A program made the translations under genes and the position numbers. The notes under the pieces are model-generated. The model did no database searches, had not been told where the DNA came from, and saw nothing but the letters and a program-made list of their open reading frames with translations. From positions 1-36,675 of the forward strand of contig CAIQAB010000025.1 in assembly GCA_903869675.1 (NCBI GenBank): 36,675 nt of DNA, read 5' to 3'. The DNA is from an uncultured Verrucomicrobiota bacterium (GTDB lineage: Bacteria > Verrucomicrobiota > Verrucomicrobiia > Opitutales > Opitutaceae). Shown piece by piece: positions 17,799 through 27,139 of this stretch (its first letter is position 1; every line of letters starts with the position of its first letter).

Positions 17799-19811
17799 AT
17801 GGACGATACCCTTGATTCCCTGCCACCGGAGTTCTCCGGGGCTCCGACCATAGACTTCCGCGCCGAGCTAAACGACGAGCAGTTCAACGCCGTCACCGCC
17901 GAACCCGGCCCGCTGCTCGTCCTCGCCGGCGCCGGCTCCGGCAAGACACGCACCCTCACTTACCGGGTCGCCTACCTGCTCTCAATGGGCGTCCGCCCCG
18001 GCGAGATCCTTCTGCTGACCTTCACCAACAAGGCCGCGAAGGAAATGCTCGCCCGCGTCGAGCAGCTGACCGGCGTCGAACCCCGCCGCTTTTGGGGCGG
18101 CACCTTCCACTCCATCGGCGCCCGCATCCTGCGCATGTATGGCGATGCCGTGGGCCTGCCGAAAAACCCCACCATCCTCGACGCCGATGACGCCGAGTCG
18201 TTGCTGAAACTGTCCGTCGAGGCAGAGGATAAACTCTTCTTCAAGGACAAGACCCACCCCAAGCCCGGCCCGCTCCACCACGTCCTCTCCCTCGCCCGCA
18301 ACACCCGGCTCGATCTCGCCGAGACCGTGTCGCGCCACTTCCCTCAATACCAGGAGATCGCCCACCGCCTGCCGGCCTTTGCCGCCGCCTACGCCGCTCG
18401 TAAACGCGAGCAAAACGTGCTCGACTACGACGACCTGCTGGAATTGTGGCTCGACCTGCTGATCAAGGCGCCCGACGTCGCGACGTATTTCTCCACCCGC
18501 TTCCGGCACGTCTTGGTCGACGAGTATCAAGATACGAACACGCTCCAATCGGAGATCGTGGACCGCATGGGCGCCCACCACCGCATCATGGCCGTAGGCG
18601 ACGATGCCCAGTGCATCTACTCGTGGCGCGGGGCCAATTTTGAGAATATCATGACCTTCCCCGACCGCCATGCGGGGACCGTGATCCACCGGATCGAGAC
18701 CAACTACCGCTCCACCCCGCAAATCCTCGCCCTCGCCAACGGCGTGCTCGAGGCCCAACCCCGCGGCCGCCACTTTGAGAAAAAACTCGTCGCCGCCCGC
18801 GCCAACTCCACCAAACCCTACGTTGTCCAAGCCATGGACGACCGCGAACAGGCCGAGTTTATCATCAAGCGCGTGCGCAGCCTCATCGAGGACGACGGCG
18901 TCTCCCCCGCCGAGATCGCCGTGCTCTACCGTTCGCATTTCGTCGCCCTGGAAATCCAGCTTGCCCTGTCTCGCGCCGCCATCCCCTACACCATCACCAG
19001 CGGAGTTAAATTCTTCGAACGCCAGCATGTGCGCGACCTCGTCGGCCTGATCCAGTTTGTCTACAACCCCGCCAACACCCTGGCCTGGGAACGCATCGCC
19101 GTGCTCCTGCCCAAGGTTGGAGAGAAAGGCGCGCAAAAGATCCACGCCGCCGCCCTCGAGCATGCCCGCCTGCTACGACTGGATTTCGTCGATGCCCTCG
19201 CGAGCGACGACGTGAAGGCCCGCGTGCCCAAGGACGCCAAGGACGACTGGACCCAGTTTTGCGCCTCCCTCCGCGAGGTCGCCCACGCCCTGCGGGACGA
19301 AAAACCCGCCCGCGCCATCGAACTTGCCATCGAAGGCTGGTATGGCGACCACCTGAAGGGTGCCTACGCCGACTATCTCGACCGCCACGAGGAGTTGAAG
19401 GCGCTGATCGGCTTCGCCGAACGCTTCGACGATATCCAAGACCTGCTCGCACAGATTGTTCTGCTTAATGGCGAGACCAGCGAGAAGGAGGTCGCCCCGC
19501 CCCAGGATGCGATCAAGCTCACCACCGTCCATCAGGCCAAAGGTCTCGAATACGACGCCGTGTTCGTGATCGGCCTCGCCGACGGCTTGTTCCCCGGCCG
19601 CCGCTCGATCGAGGACGGGGACGTCGAGGAGGAACGCCGCCTGTTCTACGTCGCTGTCACCCGGGCCAAGAATGAGCTCTACCTCTGTTACCCGAAAGTC
19701 GCCTCGCGCGCCGGCCCAGGAGGTATGCTGCTGAACCCCAGCCGCTTCCTCACCGAGCTCTCGCCCTCGCTCTACGAGCCGCTCCGCATCAAACGCCAGT
19801 TCGGCTGGTGA
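17799..19811 (+). CDS. UvrD/PcrA/Rep-type superfamily 1A DNA helicase
   Basis: An ATP-driven 3'-5' DNA helicase for repair, replication restart or clearing proteins from DNA. In the 670 residues the SF1 motifs appear in order: AGAGSGKTRTL (43-53), LLTFTNKAAKEM (motif Ia), DEYQDTN (241-247, motif II), GDDAQCIYSWRGA (about 267-279, motif III), NYRSTPQI (motif IV), TVHQAKGLEYDAVFVIGL (motif V) and VAVTRAKNELYL (motif VI). Length is somewhat shorter than E. coli UvrD and it lacks the extended C-terminal Tudor-like segment, closer to Rep-like forms. It follows the DedA gene by 13 bases. The gene symbol is left blank because UvrD, PcrA and Rep cannot be told apart here. Confidence 0.94.
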   Translation: MDDTLDSLPPEFSGAPTIDFRAELNDEQFNAVTAEPGPLLVLAGAGSGKTRTLTYRVAYLLSMGVRPGEILLLTFTNKAAKEMLARVEQLTGVEPRRFWGGTFHSIGARILRMYGDAVGLPKNPTILDADDAESLLKLSVEAEDKLFFKDKTHPKPGPLHHVLSLARNTRLDLAETVSRHFPQYQEIAHRLPAFAAAYAARKREQNVLDYDDLLELWLDLLIKAPDVATYFSTRFRHVLVDEYQDTNTLQSEIVDRMGAHHRIMAVGDDAQCIYSWRGANFENIMTFPDRHAGTVIHRIETNYRSTPQILALANGVLEAQPRGRHFEKKLVAARANSTKPYVVQAMDDREQAEFIIKRVRSLIEDDGVSPAEIAVLYRSHFVALEIQLALSRAAIPYTITSGVKFFERQHVRDLVGLIQFVYNPANTLAWERIAVLLPKVGEKGAQKIHAAALEHARLLRLDFVDALASDDVKARVPKDAKDDWTQFCASLREVAHALRDEKPARAIELAIEGWYGDHLKGAYADYLDRHEELKALIGFAERFDDIQDLLAQIVLLNGETSEKEVAPPQDAIKLTTVHQAKGLEYDAVFVIGLADGLFPGRRSIEDGDVEEERRLFYVAVTRAKNELYLCYPKVASRAGPGGMLLNPSRFLTELSPSLYEPLRIKRQFGW

Positions 19812-19889
19812 GTCCTGCACCGCCGGCCCGCCACCGTTCGCCCCGCACAGGGCAGGACCGATCCCGGACACCGGGCCGTCGTCAAGGGC

Positions 19890-22800
19890 TTAGGATAAAA
19901 TTTCGCGCAAACTCTCCAGATCCATTACGGCGGCCACGCTTTCCTCTTGGATGACCGCCTCCGCCAAGGCGGATTTCTCCCGCTGCAAGGCCCGGATTTT
20001 CTGCTCCACCGTGCCCGCCGCGATCAAGCGGTAGGCGATGACGGGCTTGGTCTGGCCGATGCGGTGAATACGATCGATCGCCTGGGCCTCCGCCGCCGGA
20101 TTCCACCACGGATCAAAGAGTATGGCGTAACTCGCCGCGGTGAGATTTAAGCCGAAACCCGCCGCCTTGAGTGAGAGCAGGAAGACCGTCTTGGTCGGAT
20201 CGCACTGAAACTTGTCCACCAGTTCGGCGCGGTTTTCCGTCGCGCCCGTGAGGATGAGATGCCCGATTCCCCCCGCCTCCAGTCGTTCGCGGATGATTTT
20301 TAACATCTCCACAAACTGACTAAAAACGAGCACCTGGTGCCCCTCGTCCGCGAGCTCTTCGATCCGCTCCATCAGGGCGTCGAGCTTGGCGCTCGGCATA
20401 TTAGAGTGCTCCGCATCGATGAGTCCCGGGTGGCAGCAGATCTGCCGCAGCCGCAGCAGGCTCGCGAGCACATGGAAACGCACCGCGTCGAGCGCGCTCT
20501 TGGTCTCGACCCCGAGGATTTGGGCCCGCGCTCGCTTGAGCTCGGCGTCGTAGAGCCGGCGCTGCTCGCCCTCCAGCTCGACCACAATCTCGTCCTCGGT
20601 GCGCGGAGGTAGATCCGGCGCCGCCTGGGCCTTGGTCCGCCGCAGGAGAAAATGCCGCACGCGGCGGTGCAACCGGGCCAGCGCCGCCGGATCGGCCTCG
20701 GGATACTGCCGCCGGAACCCCGCCTGGTCACCCAGCAAACCGGGCTGCGCAAAGGCGAACAAACTCCACAGATCCGCCAGCCGGTTTTCGATCGGCGTGC
20801 CAGTCAACACCAGCCGATGCCGCGCCCGGAGCGAACGCGCCGCCACCGCGACCTGACTGCCCGGATTTTTGATGAACTGGCCCTCGTCGAGCACGACCGC
20901 ATCCCACGCCTCCGCGCGGAACCTCGCGGCATGCAACCTGAGCTGGGTGTAGTTGGCCACCAGCAGACGAGGCTGCGCCACCGCGCGCGCCGCCGCCCCG
21001 CCCGGACCGGGAAAAAACGCCCCGATACCCAGCCCGGGCGCAAAACGCTCCGTCTCCGCCAGCCAGCCATGGGTAACACTCTTCGGACACACCACCAAGG
21101 CGCGAAACGGCCCGGCCTCGGGCGCACGAGGTTGCGCCGCGAGGTGCAGCAACCAAGCCAGGGTCTGCACCGTTTTACCCAGTCCCATATCGTCCGCCAG
21201 CACCCCGCCGAAACCCTGCCCCGAGAGGTGCGCCAAAAACTGAAATCCCTCGGCCTGATAAGGCCGCAAGGTGGCTTTGAGCCCATCCGGCAACCCCGCC
21301 GGCGGCAGGGCCGCGATCCGCGCCGCCCGGTCCTGCAAAGCATGGACCCAGAGCGTGTCGCGCGCCGCCAGCGCCTCCGCCTCGAGGGCGAGTTGCAACA
21401 CATGTAAACGATGCCGCGCAGGCCGGCCGCCGGACGTAACATCGTCCACCCCCAACCCCAGCCGGTCGAGCGCTGCCGCCGCCTCTGCCTCGACCTTCAC
21501 TTCCTGCGCGACCCGCCTCCAGCCGTGGCGCGGGAGATTCACCCACTTGCCCCTGGCTTTGAGTAATAGCGCCACTTCATCGGCGCTGAGCTTGGTATCC
21601 GCCACCTTGAGACCGACGGTGAGGTCGAACCAGTCTTGCTGCGCGTCCGGCGCGGCCGCGATCGAGAGCTCGAGTTGCGCGCGCAAAGGCTCGCCCAGTA
21701 GACCAGCCAGTTCAGGGGAAAGCACGACCTCTAGCCCGGCGGGCTGGGCCGCATGCCACGCCAGAAATTCATCCGGGAAATCGTCATCCACCGTGCGCGT
21801 CCAAGCCTCCGCCCAGCCGTCCCAGACCAGATCCAACCCGCCGAAGCGCACACTCGCCGCCCGGGCCGACGAGAGATCAAATTCAAGCAAAGGCGCGCCC
21901 GCCAGGACCGGCGGCGGAGTCGAGTCCTTGCCCCAGCGCCAACCTGTGCCATCAGCCCACTGCTGCGCGCAGGCCGGTTGTTCCGAGATCGCCAGCAGCT
22001 GGGCGTTGAATTCCCGCTCGCGCCCATCCGGGGCGGGCGCGAGCCAGCACTTGAGGCGGGGCTTCAAGGCGATCACCCGCACCTCGGCGCCGAGTCCCGC
22101 CGGCAAACGCAGCCCCGCCGCGCGTAGCCGGGGCAGGAGGCGGGGATCCGTCAGCGCCGCCACCGGCAAACGCGTCGAGGGCCCCGGAGCGGGGCCGCGC
22201 CACACGCGCCCGTCGAAGAGGTAAAGCGGCTCCGGACGCAGGGTCGCCAGCACCACCGGCTCGGCGACGCGCCCATCCGGCGCGACCAACCGCACATCAA
22301 GCTGGTCGGGCCGCTCCGCGCTGAGCGCCGCCTCGGGTGCAAGCGGCTCGGCCTCGATGGTCAAAGGCGTGCCATCAGGCCGCACCAAGGCCCCCCGAAT
22401 CGCCGCCACGCCAAGCAGACCGGCCACCGCCGCCACCGGCAGGGGCCGGCGATTGGAAAGCCCCGCGGGCGCAAGACGGCACTCGACCGCCAAGGCCGCC
22501 CCGAGCGCCGCCTCGGCGGGCGGAAGCGTCTCGAAGTCCGCCGGGCGCAATGTAGCGAGTTCGCTCAACCAGCGCTGCGTCGGCGCACGCCAAGGTTTGC
22601 CCGGCTCCGCACGCACCTCCACCAACCAGCCACCCGCTTCATCGAGACGCACCCGCAAACCCGCGCGGCAAGCCAGCAGGGCCGGGTTGGCGAGCTCCGT
22701 CTTTTCATCGGCAGTCGGCAGGGCTCGGATCCAGCCCGCGAGTTCATTCTCCAGCGCCAGGTCCCGGACCGCCGCCGGATCCGCTGAGACAAAAAGCGGG

Positions 22801-23171
22801 CTCGGTGCGACCGCCGCCACCAAGGAGGCCGGATCACGACCATCTCTTGCCCCCGCCTCGCTGGACGCGATCCAGGCCAAGCTGGCCGCGTAGGCGTGCT
22901 TGCAACCCACCCCGACCGCGCAAGAACATCGCGCGGTCCAATCACCGCGGGTGTAGAACAAAGTGAGGCCGTAACGCGCTCCGCCCTCAACCTCCGCCTT
23001 CACATGATGGTCGGCCTCGGACCAGACGCGCAAAACCGCCCCGCCCTGGAAGTAATCACGGCCGCTCTGCCGCGCACTGGGGTCAAAGAGATCCAGTCGC
23101 GCACGCAGCGCGTCAATCGCCTCGGGCGTGCGGACGGTGCGCACGACCGGGGCGCGAAAACGCGGAGGCAT
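19890..23171 (-). CDS. SNF2/HepA-type helicase with N-terminal SWIM zinc finger
   Basis: A 1093-residue superfamily 2 ATPase that translocates on DNA and may remodel protein-DNA complexes or RNA polymerase. An N-terminal SWIM finger has its ligands at C82, C84, C90 and H92. A long central region without obvious motifs (about 110-600) follows, then the two RecA-like domains with LADDMGLGKTVQTLAWLL (motif I, about 655-672), LTGTPIENRLADLWSLF (motif III), VFSQF (motif IV) and the closing SNF2 motifs in AAGFGLNLTAASYAILFDPWW and AQAIDRIHRIGQTK. Motif II reads DEGQ instead of the more common DEAH/DEAQ, keeping the catalytic Asp-Glu. It lies 15 bases downstream of glyS and is probably co-transcribed with it. 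Confidence 0.94.
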   Translation of the reverse strand: MPPRFRAPVVRTVRTPEAIDALRARLDLFDPSARQSGRDYFQGGAVLRVWSEADHHVKAEVEGGARYGLTLFYTRGDWTARCSCAVGVGCKHAYAASLAWIASSEAGARDGRDPASLVAAVAPSPLFVSADPAAVRDLALENELAGWIRALPTADEKTELANPALLACRAGLRVRLDEAGGWLVEVRAEPGKPWRAPTQRWLSELATLRPADFETLPPAEAALGAALAVECRLAPAGLSNRRPLPVAAVAGLLGVAAIRGALVRPDGTPLTIEAEPLAPEAALSAERPDQLDVRLVAPDGRVAEPVVLATLRPEPLYLFDGRVWRGPAPGPSTRLPVAALTDPRLLPRLRAAGLRLPAGLGAEVRVIALKPRLKCWLAPAPDGREREFNAQLLAISEQPACAQQWADGTGWRWGKDSTPPPVLAGAPLLEFDLSSARAASVRFGGLDLVWDGWAEAWTRTVDDDFPDEFLAWHAAQPAGLEVVLSPELAGLLGEPLRAQLELSIAAAPDAQQDWFDLTVGLKVADTKLSADEVALLLKARGKWVNLPRHGWRRVAQEVKVEAEAAAALDRLGLGVDDVTSGGRPARHRLHVLQLALEAEALAARDTLWVHALQDRAARIAALPPAGLPDGLKATLRPYQAEGFQFLAHLSGQGFGGVLADDMGLGKTVQTLAWLLHLAAQPRAPEAGPFRALVVCPKSVTHGWLAETERFAPGLGIGAFFPGPGGAAARAVAQPRLLVANYTQLRLHAARFRAEAWDAVVLDEGQFIKNPGSQVAVAARSLRARHRLVLTGTPIENRLADLWSLFAFAQPGLLGDQAGFRRQYPEADPAALARLHRRVRHFLLRRTKAQAAPDLPPRTEDEIVVELEGEQRRLYDAELKRARAQILGVETKSALDAVRFHVLASLLRLRQICCHPGLIDAEHSNMPSAKLDALMERIEELADEGHQVLVFSQFVEMLKIIRERLEAGGIGHLILTGATENRAELVDKFQCDPTKTVFLLSLKAAGFGLNLTAASYAILFDPWWNPAAEAQAIDRIHRIGQTKPVIAYRLIAAGTVEQKIRALQREKSALAEAVIQEESVAAVMDLESLREILS

Positions 23172-23186
23172 TGCCGGCTGGGCGGG

Positions 23187-24734
23187 TTAATAGACCTGCT
23201 CGTCGAGCAGGGCGAGGAGTTCGGCCTCCGTCACGCGGCGCTGCGCCATGGAATCACGCTCACGCAGGGTGAAAGTATCGCCCTCCTTTTCGATGGTGTC
23301 GAAGTCGATCGTCACGCACCAGGGCGTGCCGATCTCATCCTGGCGACGGTAGCGGCGGCCGATCGCGCCGGCCTCGTCGTAGAATACGGCATAGCGACGC
23401 TGGAGCTTCTTGTGCAAGGCCTGGGCTCGGGCGACGAGAGCCTCCTTGTTTTTGAGCAAGGGCAGGATGGCGACCTTGACCGGCGCGATGCGGGGGCTGA
23501 GGCGTAGAACGGTGCGCATCTCGGCATTGCCCTTGTCATCCACGACCTGCTCCTCGGCGTATGCCGCCGTAAGCACCGCGAGGAAAATACGATCCAGACC
23601 CACCGCCGGTTCGATGACGTGCGGGACGAACTTTTTCTTGGTCGCCTCGTCGAAGATATCCTGAGGCTTGCCCGAAGCGGCGGCATGCTGACCGAGATCG
23701 TAGTTGCCGCGCGCGGCGATACCCCAGAGTTCCTGCACACCAAAGGGGAACTTGAACATGATATCGGTCGTGCCCTTGGAGTAGAACGCCAGCTTCTCCT
23801 TGAGGTGATCGTATTCGGAGAGGTGGGAATCGGGCAGGCCGATACTCTTGAGCCAGTCCTTGCACCACTCGATCCAGTAACGGTGCCACTTCGCCCAGTC
23901 ATCATCCTCGTGAATGAAAAATTCCATCTCCATCTGCTCGAATTCGCGCGAGCGAAAGATGAAATTACGCGGGGTGATCTCGTTGCGGAAGGACTTGCCG
24001 GTCTGGGCGATGCCGAAGGGCAGTTTCACCCGGCCGGTGTCGACGACGTTCTTGAAGTCCACAAACATGCCCTGAGCCGTCTCGGGACGCAGGTAGGCGA
24101 CGGACGAGGCGTCGGTCATGGCACCGACGTTCGTCTGGAACATCATGTTAAAAGCGCGCGGCGGGGTAAGGTCGGGGTTGCCGGTGGCGGGCGAGGGAAT
24201 GAGCACAATCTCCTCGGGCTTGGCCTCGGTGAAATCCCTGGGCTGGACGGCGGCAAGGGTGCCCTGAATGGCCTTCTTGCGTTTGAGTTGCTCGGCGGCG
24301 GCCTGGAGCTCCTCGGTGGTCCGTTCGCTCTCAAGCGCGGAAACGTAGCCGACGGTCTGCGCGACGCCGTCCGCGCCGGTCACGACCACGGGGGCCCAGA
24401 AGAGTTGGTCGGCGCGGTAGCGGTTTTTGGAGACCTTGCAGTCCACCAGCGGATCGCTGAAGCCGGCGACGTGGCCGGAGGCCTCCCAGACCTTCGGATG
24501 CATGATGATGGAAGTCTCGATACCCACGACATCATCGCGGCGGCGGACCATGTCGTTCCACCAGCAGTCGCGGATGTTTTTCTTCAACTCCACCCCGAGC
24601 GGACCGTAATCGAAGAAGCCGTTGAGGCCCCCGTAGATCTCGGAGGATGGGAAAACGAAACCGCGGCGTTTCGCGAGGGAAACGAGGGCTTCCATGAGGT
24701 TGGCGGGCGCGGGGGAGGCGGCGGGCGAGGACAT
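23187..24734 (-). CDS. glyS: Glycyl-tRNA synthetase, homodimeric (eukaryotic/archaeal-type)
   Basis: Charges tRNA-Gly with glycine. The 515-residue class II synthetase is the single-chain dimeric form, not the alpha2-beta2 form of E. coli. Signatures: N-terminal [23 protein letters not shown] cut short here as the glycine-specific opening region, motif 2 ([21 protein letters not shown]), and the anticodon-binding C-terminus ([19 protein letters not shown]). The ATG at 24734 gives a short variable leader ([13 protein letters not shown]) before [14 protein letters not shown]; an extension to 24812 would add residues unlike the family. The gene diverges from the riboswitch-SPFH locus, sharing a 436-base gap, and leads into the SNF2 gene. 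Confidence 0.96.
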   Translation of the reverse strand: MSSPAASPAPANLMEALVSLAKRRGFVFPSSEIYGGLNGFFDYGPLGVELKKNIRDCWWNDMVRRRDDVVGIETSIIMHPKVWEASGHVAGFSDPLVDCKVSKNRYRADQLFWAPVVVTGADGVAQTVGYVSALESERTTEELQAAAEQLKRKKAIQGTLAAVQPRDFTEAKPEEIVLIPSPATGNPDLTPPRAFNMMFQTNVGAMTDASSVAYLRPETAQGMFVDFKNVVDTGRVKLPFGIAQTGKSFRNEITPRNFIFRSREFEQMEMEFFIHEDDDWAKWHRYWIEWCKDWLKSIGLPDSHLSEYDHLKEKLAFYSKGTTDIMFKFPFGVQELWGIAARGNYDLGQHAAASGKPQDIFDEATKKKFVPHVIEPAVGLDRIFLAVLTAAYAEEQVVDDKGNAEMRTVLRLSPRIAPVKVAILPLLKNKEALVARAQALHKKLQRRYAVFYDEAGAIGRRYRRQDEIGTPWCVTIDFDTIEKEGDTFTLRERDSMAQRRVTEAELLALLDEQVY

Positions 24735-24889
24735 AAAGGCCAAGGCTAACGAACGCGCCGGCCGCCGGTCAATGGCGCGCCTCGTCGGAATCCCTTGCGC
24801 CGCAAACCTCACTCCCTCGGGCCGGATGGCCTACGTAGTCGGGAAAATTGACAGCCAGACCGGTGAGGACCAAGGTGTGGCTGTTCTTT

Positions 24890-25056
24890 GGATACGCTTG
24901 CCTAAGCCACCGCCGCTTCCTCGGCGTTGGCACGGGGGACCCAAATTTCCGGCGCGCTCTACAGCGTCGGACGGGGCGAAAGGACGCGGGCAACCGCGGC
25001 CAAGGTGACCTTCCAGCACCAAGCCCGTCAGCTAACCTCGTCGGCCAATGGGAGGG
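24890..25056 (+). promoter_or_regulatory. Cyclic-di-AMP riboswitch (ydaO-yuaA class)
   Basis: The plus-strand leader of the SPFH gene matches the conserved blocks of the c-di-AMP aptamer in order. These are CTTGCCTAAGCC at about 24897-24908 (P1 and first ligand-binding strand), GGCACGGGGGACCCA to 24943, GGGGCGAAAGG at about 24973-24983, AAGGTGACCTT at 25002-25012 and the hallmark CCCGTCAGCTAACCTCGT at 25024-25041, then GGCCAATGGGAGG closing P1. In this class c-di-AMP binding normally turns expression off, and targets usually concern potassium or osmolyte transport and the cell wall. The match was made by eye against remembered Bacillus and Thermoanaerobacter aptamers; no covariance search was run. 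A flotillin-like target is unusual. Confidence 0.9.
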
Positions 25057-25079
25057 TGATCCACTGTGACCCGCGTGTG

Positions 25080-25137
25080 CGGTGTTCCCACGGTCTCCCC
25101 AATCTAACCGCGTCCGCGCGCCCCGCCGGGAACACCG
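25080..25137 (+). promoter_or_regulatory. Candidate expression platform of the riboswitch
   Basis: CGGTGTTCCC (25080-25089) and GGGAACACCG (25128-25137) form a perfect 10-bp stem around a 38-base loop, between the aptamer and the ATG at 25171. No U-tract follows, so it is not a standard terminator. AGGA at 25159-25162 could be the ribosome binding site, and a weaker pairing ACGGT (25146-25150) with ACCGT (25164-25168) would enclose it. Control of translation initiation is the likelier mode. Confidence 0.45.
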
Positions 25138-25170
25138 GCGAAGCCACGGTCGCACGTCAGGATACCGTCA

Positions 25171-27108
25171 ATGAACTCGTTCCTCGTCTCGCCCTGGGGT
25201 GTCGCCGCTATCTGCGCCCACCTCCTCCTCGGCTGCGCCGGCCTCGTGCTGGCTGGCCTCGCCCTCAAGTCCCGCCGCGCCGCCACCCGCCTCACGGTCG
25301 GCCTCGCGGCCTTCGCCGGCTTAACCTTGGCCCTCTCTCTGGCCTCCGGTTGGCCCGAACGCGCGGGGATCGCCCTAGCTCTCCTCGCCTCCGCCCCGGT
25401 GCTGCTCGGCTTGGTTGTGATCCGTGAGGACGAGGTCGGCGTGGTGATTAAAAAATTCGCCCGCCGCCATCTCCCCGCCGGCCAGCTCATCGCCCTGCGT
25501 GACGAGGCCGGCTATCAGGCCGACACCCTGGCGCCCGGCCTCCACTTTGGCCACGGCTTCTGGCAATACACCGTCGCCAAGGCCCCCTTGGTCGTCGTGC
25601 CCTCCGGCGAGATCGCCCTCGTGGTCGCCGCCGCCGGCGCCCCCATCCCCGCCGAACGCATCCTCGCCCGCGTCGTCGCCTGCGATGATTTCCAGGACGC
25701 GCGCCGCTTCCTGCTCGGCGGCGGCGAAAAGGGCCGCCAGCTCGGCCTGCTCACCGCCGGCTCCTACCGTATCAACCCCGCGCTCTTCACCGTGATCACC
25801 GCGCGCAACGCCACCGCTCACGACATGGATCCGGCGGATCTCCACGTTCACTCCGTGCAATCCGACATGGTCGGCATCGTCACCGCCCTCGACGGCCAGC
25901 CCATAGCCTCCGGCGAGATCGCCGGCCCCGTCGTGCCCGGCCACGATAACTTTCAGAACGCACGCGCCTTCCTCGACGCCGGCGGCAGCCGCGGCCTGCA
26001 GGAACAGGTGCTCCTCTCCGGCTCGTGGAACCTGAACCCCTGGTTCGTCCGCGTCGAACAGGTCCCGATGCTCGCCATCCCCATCGGCTCGGTTGGCGTC
26101 GTCATTTCCTACGTCGGCCTCGCCCACGAGGACGTGAGCGGCAGCGCCTTCAAGCACGGCGATCTGGTCAACATCGGCCACAAGGGCGTGTGGGTCTCCC
26201 CGCTCAACCCCGGCAAACACCCGATAAACACGCGCATCATGCGCGTCGAGTTGGTGCCCACCACGAATATCGTGCTGAACTGGGCCAACCGCACCGAGTC
26301 GCACCACTACGACTCCAAGTTGAGTTCCATCACCGTGCGTTCGAAGGACGGCTTCGCCTTTAATCTGGACGTCGCCCAGATCATCCACGTCGGCGCGCTT
26401 GATGCCCCCAAGGTAATCTCCCGCCTGGGCTCGATGCAGAACCTCGTGGACCACGCCCTCCAGCCCATCGTCGGCAACTATTTCCGCAACTCCGCCCAGC
26501 ACCACACCGTGCTGGATTTTCTAAACGCCCGCAGCGATCGCCAAGCCGAGGCCGCCGGCCACATCCGCGCCGCCCTCGCCGCCTACGACGTGCAGGCGAT
26601 CGACACCCTGATCGGCGACATCACGCCCCCCGCCGAGTTGATGAAGACCCAGACCGATCGTAAAATCGCCGAGGAGGAGAAAAAAACCTACGAGACCCAG
26701 GAGGCCGCCCAAAATCAGCGCCAGGAACTCGTCCGCGCCACCGCCCTCGCCAACATCCAGCAGCAGATGGTGGACGCCGATCAGGGCGTGCGCATCGCCG
26801 AACTGCGCTCCCAGTCCGCGATCAAACAGGCGACCGGCGAGGCCGAGTCCCTCCGCCTCCGCGCCCTCGGCGAAGCCGAGGGCATCCGCGCCACCGGCGA
26901 TGCCAAAGCCCAGGCCTACCGCGCCGGCGTCGAGGCCCTCGGCGCCCAGAGCTACACCCTCATGCAGCTCACCCAGACCCTCGCGGATAAAAACATCCGC
27001 ATCGTGCCCGACGTCTCCGTGACCGGCGCGACCGGCGGCTCCGGCCTGCTCGACACCATGCTCGCCCTCCTCGCCCGCGAAAAAACCCGCGATCCCGGAG
27101 CAAACTAA
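25171..27108 (+). CDS. Flotillin-like SPFH/Band 7 membrane protein with internal repeats
   Basis: A 645-residue membrane scaffold protein. Three N-terminal hydrophobic segments (about 9-32, 41-58, 65-84) are followed by roughly four related units of 65-80 residues: about 86-144, 146-212, 232-304 and 305-366. They share a pattern of VGVV..., a proline/glycine turn, FQ-AR-FL, GG--G-Q--LL--GS and NP----V; the first and last are degenerate. Then comes the SPFH domain (about 368-490) and a long Glu/Ala/Arg/Gln-rich coiled coil (about 490-595) as in flotillins. SPFH proteins form large membrane cages or microdomains that gather other proteins. It is the first gene after the c-di-AMP riboswitch. The ATG at 25171 is the only start compatible with the membrane segments. 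Confidence 0.9.
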   Translation: MNSFLVSPWGVAAICAHLLLGCAGLVLAGLALKSRRAATRLTVGLAAFAGLTLALSLASGWPERAGIALALLASAPVLLGLVVIREDEVGVVIKKFARRHLPAGQLIALRDEAGYQADTLAPGLHFGHGFWQYTVAKAPLVVVPSGEIALVVAAAGAPIPAERILARVVACDDFQDARRFLLGGGEKGRQLGLLTAGSYRINPALFTVITARNATAHDMDPADLHVHSVQSDMVGIVTALDGQPIASGEIAGPVVPGHDNFQNARAFLDAGGSRGLQEQVLLSGSWNLNPWFVRVEQVPMLAIPIGSVGVVISYVGLAHEDVSGSAFKHGDLVNIGHKGVWVSPLNPGKHPINTRIMRVELVPTTNIVLNWANRTESHHYDSKLSSITVRSKDGFAFNLDVAQIIHVGALDAPKVISRLGSMQNLVDHALQPIVGNYFRNSAQHHTVLDFLNARSDRQAEAAGHIRAALAAYDVQAIDTLIGDITPPAELMKTQTDRKIAEEEKKTYETQEAAQNQRQELVRATALANIQQQMVDADQGVRIAELRSQSAIKQATGEAESLRLRALGEAEGIRATGDAKAQAYRAGVEALGAQSYTLMQLTQTLADKNIRIVPDVSVTGATGGSGLLDTMLALLAREKTRDPGAN

Positions 27109-27139
27109 GCCGCGATCGCACGCCTGCCTAAATTTCTTC

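Noticed and set aside
17982-19163. Open frame of 393 codons opposite the UvrD-type helicase
   Set aside because: Antisense shadow with low-complexity composition; every SF1 helicase motif lies on the plus strand.
19813-19860. Inverted repeat GTCCTGC/GCAGGAC after the UvrD-type helicase
   Set aside because: The loop of more than 30 bases and absence of a T-run make it a poor terminator; too weak to list.
23619-24749. Open frame of 376 codons opposite glyS
   Set aside because: Antisense shadow of a well-supported synthetase gene; it also overlaps the glyS start.
24848-25427. Short open frames in the gap between glyS and the SPFH gene
   Set aside because: They run through the riboswitch aptamer, whose conserved RNA blocks explain the sequence better than a protein does.
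25375-26505. Open frame of 376 codons opposite the SPFH gene
   Set aside because: Antisense shadow, made of Gly/Val/Asp/His-rich low-complexity sequence.
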